In this document: piece after piece, positions 32,201-38,172 of the stretch
Position numbering within the stretch: position 1 is the stretch's first letter
Layout: each line of letters starts with the position of its first letter
Assembly (NCBI GenBank): GCA_947504035.1
Contig: CANNGA010000006.1
Location: forward strand, 158,282 to 222,281
Origin: an uncultured Flavobacteriaceae bacterium
GTDB taxonomy: Bacteria; Bacteroidota; Bacteroidia; Flavobacteriales; Flavobacteriaceae
Length of the DNA stretch: 64,000 bases
Direction of reading: 5' to 3'
Notes under the pieces: generated by a model
What the model was told of the DNA's origin: nothing
The model's database searches: none
Seen by the model: the letters and a program-made list of their open reading frames with translations, nothing else
Translations under genes and position numbers: made by a program

Positions 32201-35200
32201 GTAGATGATTATGGGCGCTATATCTCGGGCCTTGTAACATCGGTTACAGATTTACAGTTTCTTACCATAGCAGAGTTTGCGGCAACCACTTTAAATTATA
32301 GCACTGCAGCTGCGCAAAATGCCGTGTCAGGATACATTGCAGAGGTGACCGCTAAGCGTGAAAATGCGATGCCATGGACTGCATTTGTAGCCAATTTTCT
32401 TAAAAATAATCCAGAGATCTGCCAACAGTCTGTATTGCAAACAGTGCCGGAAATTGCCATTGAATTACCAGAGCAACCCACAGGTTGTAAAGAATTTGTA
32501 GCGAATGTAAGTGAGTTGTACAATCAAGATAGTTATACGCGGTTTTTGGAAGCAAAACGTATAGAATTTAAGAAAGCCTATATTAAAGCGGCCTTAGATA
32601 ATGTTACAGAACATCTTAACATGACGTATTTTGATAAGGAATACCAATACACATTGTATTACTATGACCAGTCGGGCAATCTTAAACAAACAGTGCCGCC
32701 AGAAGGTGTGTACCGTTTTAATAAAGATGAGTTGGAAGGCGACGGCGTGCATGCTGCCATTAACGCACATCGCAACGCTAATACCCCTAACGAAGTAGAG
32801 GCACTACTACCTGCGCACACATTTCTAACCAACTACAAATACAATTCTTTAAACCAGTTAACTTGGCAAAAAACACCAGATGGAGGGATTACTCGATTTG
32901 CGTACGACAAATTAGGCCGTATTATAGCCTCTCAAAATGCGAGACAACTTAAAGATAATACTTTTAGTTATACAACTTACGATGGTTTGGGCAGAATTGT
33001 GGAAGCAGGAGAGTTGGTGCCCAACCAAGCTTTAGAGATTTTGGATGCTTCGGGCAAATTGGTGTTTGCATCCAATAAAAATGAAGTATTTACAGGCATA
33101 CGCACCAAAAAAGAAAAGGAAAATGGATTTCTGGATTTCCCCAATAATATATCTGATGTACGCCATGAAGTCACACAAACCCATTACAGCGAACGCACAG
33201 TAGGCTTAGATGTTACCTCTATTTTTAATACAGTAACCAATAAAAGCACCTATGCCAGTACGTCTAGAAATCGTGTTACAGGCGTCTATTATTTTGACAG
33301 TTATACTGCGGATACAGCTTTAATTAATTACGACAATGCGCTATTTTATAATTACGACATTCATGGCAATGTGGTAGAACTCGTGCAGCATAATACCATG
33401 ATGCGAATAGATCCTAATACGCCAAGTTCAGGGATTAAAAATGTACGATATGAGTACGATTTAATTAGTGGTAATGTTAATAAAATAATCTATCAAAAAG
33501 GGCAACCAGATCAATTTATACACCGCTATGTTTATGATGCAGACAATAGAATTGTGAGTGTGTTTACCTCATCAGATGGTATGAACTGGGAAGAAGATGC
33601 AAACTATCAATACTACCCACATGGACCTCTAGCTAGAACTGTTTTAGGAGACCAAGAGGTTCAGGGCATAGATTACAGCTATACCTTACAGGGCTGGTTA
33701 AAAGGGGTGAATTCTGAAACTATAGTTCCTACAGACGATATGGGCCAAGATGGTGCCGCAGGATCAAGCAGCGCTAAAGATGCCTTTGGGTACAGTTTAA
33801 GCTATTACGATAAAGATTACAGTGCTATAGGTACCACTAATGCTTTTAAAATAAGTGCCGGTTCCCCAAGTGCTAGAAATTTGTACAATGGTAATATCAA
33901 ACAGATGGTTACAGGGCTAATGGATACCAAAGAAGAGGTCTTAGATGCACAATCTAATCATTATACTTACGATCAATTAAACAGAATTGTTGGAATGCAG
34001 GGCTATGGTGTTTCTGGCGTAGAAAATTACAGTAGTAGCTATAGCTATGATAACAACGGCAACCTCAAAACACTTAACCGAACGACAGTAAATAGTACTG
34101 GAGGCACAACGCCAATGGATGCATTAGCATATACTTATAAGATGGTAGAAGATCCAGAAACAGGGCTGCCTAAACCAACCAACCAACTGGATCATGTAGA
34201 CGATGCTTTAGGCGCGCTTGGTTTTAATGATTTAGGCAAACAAACTGCTGGTAATTACACCTATGATGCTATTGGACAGTTAACCAGAGATGCCGCAGAA
34301 GGGCTAACAATAGCTTGGCGAGTAGATGGTAAAGTAAAAAGTGTGACCAAAGACAATGGCGAAGTCATTACGTTTGTCTATGACGGTCTGGGCAACCGTA
34401 TTGCTAAAACTACAAAAAATGGAGGCGAGAAAACCTATTATGTGCGAGATGCACAAGGCAATACACTCGCTGTGTATGGGGAAGGCGAACCTTTTACAGT
34501 TTCATCGTGCTTAGCACTACTTAATATTGATAGTCCCACTAAAGCTAGTGGTGTCAAAAAGGCGACAGAGGACATCCTTATTACCACTTTAGTGGATACG
34601 GAACAAAATCTGGAAGTGACCGCAGGCAAATCGGTAACCTATGCCAATGGTGCTCATATAAAAACAGGTGCGATACATCAAGCAACGATAGGTGTGGTGA
34701 CTTGTAATGCTAATGATAACCAGGTTGTTGAAGGCATGCGCTTAAAAGAACAGCACATCTATGGTAGCAGCCGATTAGGCCTTCAACAGACAGATGTATT
34801 GATTAACGAGGGCGCACCAGTTACAGAAGGCACTATAACTTATACCCATACCGTAGGCGATAAACGTTATGAGCTCTCGAACCATTTGGGTAATGTGCTA
34901 AGTGTGGTAAGTGATAGAAAGTTGTTTAAAAATGATACCTTTGTACCCGACGTTCTTTCATATAATGATTATTATCCTTTTGGAATGCTGCTGCCTAATA
35001 GGCATGGACAATCAGACTTTTATCGATATGGGTTTAATGGAAAAGAGAAAGATGATGAAGTTAAAGGTGAAGGTGCGCAATACGATTATGGTTTTAGAAT
35101 TTATGACCCTAGGTTAGGAAAGTTCTTGAGTACTGACCCGCTATTTGCAAGTTATGCATATTATACACCATACCAGTTTGCAGGGAATAAGCCAATTATG

Positions 35201-36091
35201 GCTTTAGATTTAGATGGACTAGAGGAATATTACCATTGGGATTATAACTTTAATAAGGTTAGGAAAGTGCAGTTGAATTTGGTAGACCTCCCTATGGTAG
35301 CACCAGATTTATCCTCACAAGGATTATTTCAAACGGCTGAACAAGCCCATAGGATAGGTGCAGAGTTTATTAGACAAAATGCAGCTGATGAAGCTAGACG
35401 TTCTTATAAACAATCATATGATGCTCTTCAACAGCACCAAATGAACCAAAACCCTTTTTATATTATGTATAAGTTAAGTCCAGTTGGTGCTGCAACTGAT
35501 GCCTATATCGATTATAAAGCAGGTAATTATGGTTGGGCTGCATTTGGAGCAGTAGCTGGGTTATTGGAGCTTAAAGCTGTTAGTAAGGGACTTCGTTCAA
35601 TGTTTATTAAAAGATTTACACTTACTGATGCTCCTTTAAAAAGCTTTGATAATATAATATCTAAAATAGATGCGGATATAACAATAAGAAATAATAGAGT
35701 AAAAGAAATAAGTCAATTTCCAAATCCAGCTCAAAAGGGTAAATTAACAAAACTTGATGAAGCGGAAACCGCAGCGGATTATGAACTCATATCTGGAGCT
35801 AAATTAATGCAACAAGTAACAGGTGGACCGGGAGATTTTATTAATTCTAATAATAGAAAAGTGATTGATGTTATGGGAGGTGCGAGACAAGCAAAAACAC
35901 ACCCAAATTATTTAAGAGGCTTTTTACCATCGATAGATATTCATATTAATAAGTTACAAAAGGGAGTTGATAAAATTATTCTAGATATGGAAGGGTTTTC
36001 AGATTTACAAAAAATAGAAATAGAATTTTATATTAGAGAAAAATTTGAGCCTATTAGAAGAAGCGGGCAATTAGAAATTATTAATAATTAA
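26252..36091 (+). CDS. 3279-aa secreted RHS-repeat polymorphic toxin
   Basis: A signal peptide (ending GLSFS-Q) precedes an N-domain, an Fn3-like domain (residues about 175-285; ITYYDVEWTW-type strand) and the block YDGHGRPAIEVLPVPTTEKG. YIDPQGRTIATALAGG follows near residue 520. A long cysteine-containing middle part (about 600-2110) has few YD motifs. From about 2125 come regular RHS/YD repeats (YYYDQSGNLKQTVPPEGV, FAYDKLGRIIAS, YVYDADNRIVSV, FVYDGLGNRIAKT), and then the core YGFRIYDPRLGKFLSTDPL, YTPYQFAGNKPI and LDLDGLEEYY (about 2980-2995). What follows is a variable tip of about 288 residues. In other Rhs/Tc proteins the core cuts off the tip and keeps it inside a shell. It is the TcC-like partner of the SpvB-like protein. 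The following gene, 3 nt on, is the probable immunity gene. Confidence 0.88.
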   Translation: MNISLIQTKLYFVFLLVFGLSFSQSEKTFNATELSNIVGNTNTVSFNTPQLTEGLGVDVNPMASVSLIVDKADSPSDLWFVLELDVEVSPILGAGVVDSERSYTTTLRVESNTFPNVGGNFDHISTYNIAGYFGAEVKILRARIEDKVKERPLQDSRDLPPGIKMVIGFSAERFYRLDAAVAPEMLAPVYTEAQNTLEIKWKAVTGATYYDVEWTWLDNYGNDNDTSLAAEVINLTQKEFKQNNTRIQTTEKVYQIPLIFDKGYLVYRVRAVGRYLEDVTKKKYGIWSSGTDVKQKVSDWKPNVYEVLTGHKTDMNWQFQASYAEGGKRKDVVSYFDGTLRNRQTVTKINSDDNIIVGEVIYDGHGRPAIEVLPVPTTEKGIGFITDFNKNNLDEVYSYQDFDEDAHISNTAVEITPMSTNKGASQYYSNQNKVASAFKDRIPDAKGMPFSQIEYTADNTGRIHRKGGVGPDHQLGSKHEMRYYYSIPKQKELNRLFGYNVGNYSRYKKNAVVDPNGQISVSYIDPQGRTIATALAGGSPSQLDALDDETKNEILHERVTFDLLEREESNALFSTTKNGVLLDGKIHQSLQVNLADNTDYQFQYALETERINFEYGCEQDTSNFPFVYDIVLDVEDNTGGILLETPLKVTKTASTTPFSFEEDVKSMEEGPFGVSKILKVNKEKIEAYTDAYISKITNPDGLCYEDPNKFSPEAVISDCFISIETCRLSLRTKDDGTIFSESQLEEAKTYYVNKQMASYDAIADPSEIPLLEERFAREWVLLYASCDAAFQAGEQDSNIENSISCANGQTNLETDMSPSGQYGMRFKDQNETLLEDLSIFNEENLLLSASEKSWRNPFHYEKDLGEDAGHYYDENGFISYVEVQVDGGSYDPPILEQSPFLETDIEGLIKVEPQYLKLSDIKTLKTYWQESWAASLLIYHPEYAYLEYEQTVCARTSTVAGAAMNSDGYTNFLYSKTYTEAVSAGLDPFASATQLMDIDPYFEGNAHESLQKEVMREALTRNYDGFGATNGNGAMLTIAYNTVACNSLENCDRNRSFLDTKSIVQSNSFPEAQRERVWETYRSYYVNLKQKIQYVFSTIYAHNKGFYNSCINSKDKPIALVAILADYPQAKKIHSLLDRRGASLCTAAGNSFYADKEKRYPPADALYNSGQSTIDGVAELEKQTNYRYYVDTGVCPLARDLEFYLNGLVTQKNSNDTYNNIASAMGNYTGNYLTRALYDALEVTPNSGDFTITGTPDPSNSNILEVAFQGGTPVRLALPSNNSNYAWSGYGNTWVITRVNTLKYTNYVTDATTGINQFNFQVLARVTSPSNREGAFEEIILTGTTEAKIGECSINFSGNEIGDDLGSGGEGTLITNDCDIQPRFKAAMLNLLNALVQSNQIGASRFALKDYPAYRDSYLPEYFGIAPNTNVFWKVENGICFIETPLETYLTYSLDGNLPAGKDYIITGLYIGDIINNSEGIYNEGHLTYLNSDFKKIRLEGQILKTERTLLNFSCCGITDIGGPDVTCEMVDVCEANSDAERVFEEELLKIMDYAFSQNWLDAMRAGSTEYDVTDLAAVLLNDFQIKKRLQTQVNKGDSPLVVQTNYVEARIIEGEENAWFELVFAESSTSFAETYLFFDLSNVGDYKAINGVTCVDKTTEGYTISYSKNNGGLNTVAQDNLIVRTKGVSNNIEDVGCEFFELEPECDILAAINVDGSFETLSSRTFTNGQLKEQIDAAGFYNATGTVDAFFETTPQTPLIRAQQPSPDGGVFVGVNTNEARNNIESFGVNIPVEGGKTYVISFYQANGGDDAFYPPATPRTEPGELGTVTVTLDGVTVEAPTLAFNGFGAQTWSHAEVFITAPETKANAALLFGAKSETGRSVYMTIDAIEVVRTDNRDCFDDGLAFLAKSSVTDNTSSFATKSRNATSNATCVSCIPEPVAPVSCTDKYIALQQVVASIAGYELPAYYTVDYFCDAQLARAVDDYGRYISGLVTSVTDLQFLTIAEFAATTLNYSTAAAQNAVSGYIAEVTAKRENAMPWTAFVANFLKNNPEICQQSVLQTVPEIAIELPEQPTGCKEFVANVSELYNQDSYTRFLEAKRIEFKKAYIKAALDNVTEHLNMTYFDKEYQYTLYYYDQSGNLKQTVPPEGVYRFNKDELEGDGVHAAINAHRNANTPNEVEALLPAHTFLTNYKYNSLNQLTWQKTPDGGITRFAYDKLGRIIASQNARQLKDNTFSYTTYDGLGRIVEAGELVPNQALEILDASGKLVFASNKNEVFTGIRTKKEKENGFLDFPNNISDVRHEVTQTHYSERTVGLDVTSIFNTVTNKSTYASTSRNRVTGVYYFDSYTADTALINYDNALFYNYDIHGNVVELVQHNTMMRIDPNTPSSGIKNVRYEYDLISGNVNKIIYQKGQPDQFIHRYVYDADNRIVSVFTSSDGMNWEEDANYQYYPHGPLARTVLGDQEVQGIDYSYTLQGWLKGVNSETIVPTDDMGQDGAAGSSSAKDAFGYSLSYYDKDYSAIGTTNAFKISAGSPSARNLYNGNIKQMVTGLMDTKEEVLDAQSNHYTYDQLNRIVGMQGYGVSGVENYSSSYSYDNNGNLKTLNRTTVNSTGGTTPMDALAYTYKMVEDPETGLPKPTNQLDHVDDALGALGFNDLGKQTAGNYTYDAIGQLTRDAAEGLTIAWRVDGKVKSVTKDNGEVITFVYDGLGNRIAKTTKNGGEKTYYVRDAQGNTLAVYGEGEPFTVSSCLALLNIDSPTKASGVKKATEDILITTLVDTEQNLEVTAGKSVTYANGAHIKTGAIHQATIGVVTCNANDNQVVEGMRLKEQHIYGSSRLGLQQTDVLINEGAPVTEGTITYTHTVGDKRYELSNHLGNVLSVVSDRKLFKNDTFVPDVLSYNDYYPFGMLLPNRHGQSDFYRYGFNGKEKDDEVKGEGAQYDYGFRIYDPRLGKFLSTDPLFASYAYYTPYQFAGNKPIMALDLDGLEEYYHWDYNFNKVRKVQLNLVDLPMVAPDLSSQGLFQTAEQAHRIGAEFIRQNAADEARRSYKQSYDALQQHQMNQNPFYIMYKLSPVGAATDAYIDYKAGNYGWAAFGAVAGLLELKAVSKGLRSMFIKRFTLTDAPLKSFDNIISKIDADITIRNNRVKEISQFPNPAQKGKLTKLDEAETAADYELISGAKLMQQVTGGPGDFINSNNRKVIDVMGGARQAKTHPNYLRGFLPSIDIHINKLQKGVDKIILDMEGFSDLQKIEIEFYIREKFEPIRRSGQLEIINN
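35226..36091 (+). other. C-terminal toxin tip of the RHS protein (candidate nuclease)
   Basis: Residues about 2992-3279, after the conserved LDLDGLEE core. First comes a pre-toxin segment with PVGAATDAYIDYKAGNYGWA and a hydrophobic helix. The terminal 120 residues hold AADYELISGAKLMQQV, GGPGDFI, RKVIDVMGG, FLPSIDIHINKLQKGVDKII and LDMEGFSDLQKIEIEFYI. The order (Glu/Asp helix, G-DF strand, ID-V strand, helix, hydrophobic LD strand, amphipathic helix) recalls the PD-(D/E)XK-like tRNase/DNase tips of CDI toxins, but no catalytic K can be assigned with certainty. Base composition is visibly more AT-rich than in the upstream core, as expected for an exchanged tip. Confidence 0.55.
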
Positions 36092-36094
36092 AAT

Positions 36095-36562
36095 ATGTCT
36101 ACAAGTCATTTAAGATATAATATAGAATTTAAGTCGACTGATAAAGGCTTTTGGGTTGATGATAGTAGTATAGAAAATTCTATCTACTTTTTATTAGAGA
36201 CAATGAAATCACATGTCGGAAAATCTTCTGAAAAATGGATTGAGGATTTTTATAGCCATTTGGTTGATTGTTCTATTGGCTCTTTTTGGTCATGTTTACA
36301 TCTTGATTTGGATATATATATAACAAATAATCAAAGGAAAGAGTTTTTGTTAAATATAATTAATGATACTAAAATATTATTGATAGAAAAGTTTGAAGTA
36401 AATATTGATATAGATACTCTTCAAGAAATTAATAGTAAAAAACTTAAAGGAGCTCAATGTGATTATAGTGCTCCAGTTAATAAAGATGTTTATATTGATT
36501 TGCTAGATAAAATTATTGATTTAATACCTGATTTTCCCCCGCTACCGCTAGTCTGTGACTAG
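36095..36562 (+). CDS. Probable immunity protein for the RHS tip
   Basis: A 155-aa cytoplasmic-type protein without a signal peptide, starting 3 nt after the RHS gene. It is acidic and rich in Asp, Ile and aromatic residues (DDSSIENSIYFLLETMKSH, SFWSCLHLDLDIYI), the usual look of polymorphic-toxin immunity proteins. I recognise no named immunity family. Its DNA is AT-rich like the toxin tip. The last codons (PLPLVCD and the TAG stop) are written by a REP-like hairpin at 36541-36566, so the C-terminus may have been replaced when that element arrived. Function is inferred from position. Confidence 0.7.
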   Translation: MSTSHLRYNIEFKSTDKGFWVDDSSIENSIYFLLETMKSHVGKSSEKWIEDFYSHLVDCSIGSFWSCLHLDLDIYITNNQRKEFLLNIINDTKILLIEKFEVNIDIDTLQEINSKKLKGAQCDYSAPVNKDVYIDLLDKIIDLIPDFPPLPLVCD

Positions 36563-36566
36563 TGGC
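36541..36566 (+). repeat. REP-like hairpin 1 (overlaps immunity stop codon)
   Basis: GCTACCGCTAGT - CTGTG - ACTAGTGGC forms an 8-bp imperfect stem. It is the same element as those at 37118, 37706 and 37748 around the transposase gene. Conserved frame: GCTACCGCTA(G/A)(T/C)...AACTAGTGGC followed by a short purine-rich tail. Confidence 0.75.
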
Positions 36567-36611
36567 AATATGAGTAAGCAAAGTAAACAATAATTACATT
36601 GTCAAGTCCCC

Positions 36612-36629
36612 CCCGCTAGCGCTAGTTTA
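36612..36629 (+). repeat. Truncated REP-like half element
   Basis: CCCGCTAGCGCTAGTTTA is the left arm of the REP-like hairpins nearby; the right arm is missing. It borders the IS-derived stretch that follows. The rest of 36567-36816 shows no gene. Confidence 0.45.
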
Positions 36630-36816
36630 TACCTTAAATCCGTATGTTTTTAAGAATGGATTGAAAATCATATTTGACATTAAAGTTTTGCTCAAATCTT
36701 GTATTTTACTAAAGATGTTTAGGTTTTAAAATTTTTATTGGACGTACTTTTCCCATTAAAGTTTTTACTCTTTCTTTTAAATATAGTATTTCAAGGAGCA
36801 TTTTAGTAATAAATAC

Positions 36817-37065
36817 CTATGTTTTAAAGTGCGTATTACCATATATTCTTAGTTTGTATTGTCTCGAGCTTTTCACCCATTTTGCTGGTATAGTGATAAA
36901 CCTGAAAATGAATTTCTTTATTCTAAAATTAGTTTTGAGGCCTTCAAATTTAGTAGTAAACCGAGTAATGATGTGATGATAGAGATTTCTACAGATTGCA
37001 GAAAAAATCATGAACACCGTGTTTTGTTCCAACTTAGAAAAGGGAATATTATTCCCCCGTTCGTC
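36817..37065 (-). pseudogene. C-terminal fragment of an IS4/IS1380-type DDE transposase
   Basis: Minus-strand reading gives NNIPFSKLEQNTVFMIFSAI, then CRNLYHHIITRFTTKFEGL, and KKFIFRFITIPAKWVKSSRQ with YKLRIYGN at the end. This is the conserved tail of IS4-group transposases found in Bacteroidota (PFS-L--NTVF, then F--I-IP-KW(I/V)K--R---L-IY). An in-frame stop at 37066-37068 and the absence of the DDE catalytic part show a dead remnant. The opposite-strand reading of the same stretch has no such match. Confidence 0.6.
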
Positions 37066-37117
37066 CTAGTATGTTTACACAAGAGAGAGCGTTAGCCCCG
37101 CTAGGGTAACAGGTGTC

Positions 37118-37145
37118 GGCTACCGCTAACTTTTAGTTAGTGGCG
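37118..37145 (+). repeat. REP-like hairpin 2 (upstream of transposase)
   Basis: GGCTACCGCTAAC - TTTTA - GTTAGTGGCG: the same element as hairpin 1 with the compensating change T-to-A/A-to-T in the stem, so pairing is kept although the sequence differs. Confidence 0.75.
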
Positions 37146-37163
37146 TCAACAGTAAGAAACATA

Positions 37164-37195
37164 AAAAAGCTTTTGCATCACAGCAAAAGCTTTTT
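37164..37195 (+). terminator. Terminator-like hairpin in the leader of the transposase gene
   Basis: AAAAAGCTTTTG (37164-37175) pairs perfectly with CAAAAGCTTTTT (37184-37195) around an 8-nt loop, ending in a T run. It lies 13 nt before the transposase ATG. It could stop readthrough from upstream genes into the transposase, or act as an attenuator. Confidence 0.6.
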
Positions 37196-37208
37196 GTATT
37201 TTAGGAGA

Positions 37209-37712
37209 ATGAGCAGAAATTATAAGTTCCATAATAAATCGGGTTTGTATTTTGTGAGTTTTGCGACAGTAAATTGGTTAGATGTCTTTACGCGTCAAAT
37301 TTATTTTAAAGTATTAGCAGAAAGCATAAACTACTGTAGAAAAGAAAAAGGTATGGAATTATACTGTTATTGCTTTATGCCAAGTCATGTACATTTAATC
37401 TTTAGGTCAAGCATAGAAGAGCCATCAAGTTTACTAAGAGATTTTAAAAGTTATACAGCAAAGAAAGTCATAGAGACTATAGAGAACAATGCACAAGAGA
37501 GTAGAAAAGAATATTTACTTTGGTTTTTTGAGCGTGCAGCCAAAAAGAAGAGTAATGGCTCTAAATACCAATTCTGGCAGCATCACAATAAACCCATTGA
37601 ATTATGGAGTGAAAAGGTGATTAAACAAAAGATAGATTATATTCATAACAATCCAGTAGTGAGTGGTTTTGTAACCAATCCAATAGATTGGAAATACCCC
37701 AGCTCGCGTTAG
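37209..37712 (+). CDS. REP-associated tyrosine transposase (Y1/HUH family)
   Basis: A 167-aa single-strand DNA transposase related to IS200/IS605 TnpA. Seen: FVSFATVNWLDVFT, then CYCFMPSHVHLIF with the metal-binding His60-x-His62 pair, RDFKSYTAKK with a candidate catalytic Tyr82, and the family end WSEKVIKQKIDYIHNNPV and the closing Y-SS. The ATG at 37209 is chosen because the family begins at this point (M-R-YK-HN---YFVSF) and an AGGAG precedes it by 2 nt; a longer reading from 37140 would start inside the REP element. REP-like hairpins lie on both sides, and the stop codon TAG falls inside the downstream one. That is the arrangement of RAYT genes, which mobilise REP elements but not themselves. 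Confidence 0.88.
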   Translation: MSRNYKFHNKSGLYFVSFATVNWLDVFTRQIYFKVLAESINYCRKEKGMELYCYCFMPSHVHLIFRSSIEEPSSLLRDFKSYTAKKVIETIENNAQESRKEYLLWFFERAAKKKSNGSKYQFWQHHNKPIELWSEKVIKQKIDYIHNNPVVSGFVTNPIDWKYPSSR

Positions 37713-37726
37713 TTTGTAACTAGTGC
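37706..37726 (+). repeat. REP-like hairpin 3 (overlaps transposase stop)
   Basis: GCGTTAGT - TTGTA - ACTAGTGC: the left arm carries the stop codon of the transposase. It is less perfect than hairpins 2 and 4. Confidence 0.6.
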
Positions 37727-37747
37727 CGTACTGTTTGTCCACGTAAC

Positions 37748-37777
37748 GGCTACCGCTAGTTTTTCAACTAGTGGCGG
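37748..37777 (+). repeat. REP-like hairpin 4
   Basis: GGCTACCGCTAGTTTTTCAA followed by CTAGTGGCGG: an 8-bp stem with the same tail (CAAGAGTAAGAAA) as hairpin 2 (CAACAGTAAGAAA). It leads into a second, broken transposase copy exactly as hairpin 2 leads into the intact one. Confidence 0.75.
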
Positions 37778-37846
37778 CAAGAGTAAGAAAATAAAAAATA
37801 GAAAGAGATTTTACAGAGATGTAAGGGCTTTTTGTATTTTGGTATC

Positions 37847-38003
37847 ATGAGTAGGAGGTACAAGTTTCATAACAAAGGCGGTTTATGTTTTGTGAGTTTT
37901 GCAACAGTAAACAGATAAGTGTATTTTAAGGTTTTAGCACATTCTATAAACGAGTGCAGAAAAAAAAGGACGTTGTATTGCTAATGCTTTATGTTTAGTG
38001 ATG
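37847..38003 (+). pseudogene. Second, broken copy of the REP-associated transposase
   Basis: ATG 37847 opens MSRRYKFHNKGGLCFVSFAT, nearly identical to the intact copy. Then a deletion of roughly 20 nt removes the WLDVFTR region and brings a stop. Downstream, YFKVLAHSINECRKK and a decayed YC-CFM can still be matched before similarity ends. The leader between hairpin 4 and this ATG also matches the leader of the intact gene. The stretch from 38004 to the next gene has only a possible decayed REP arm near 38070. Confidence 0.75.
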
Positions 38004-38172
38004 ACCTCTCAAGCCAGTACATGTATGGCTATTGCTTGTCGTTGCCATTATGAAAACTAAGAAATGACTTAGCGCTAGTCTAAGTACTTCACTTTAGGCA
38101 TGAGGTTAAAAAAGGTGTTTTTCCGTTTGAAAAGTGATTCTTAAGGTCATCGGAAAGTGCTATCTTTACCAC

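Noticed and set aside
36859..37095. Plus-strand frame of 78 codons behind the immunity gene, possibly a second small protein
   Set aside because: It starts with TTG without a ribosome site, and the opposite strand matches an IS4-type transposase tail much better.
37140..37208. Longer start for the REP-associated transposase
   Set aside because: It would begin inside hairpin 2 and read through the terminator-like hairpin; the family starts at the ATG at 37209, which has an AGGAG in front.
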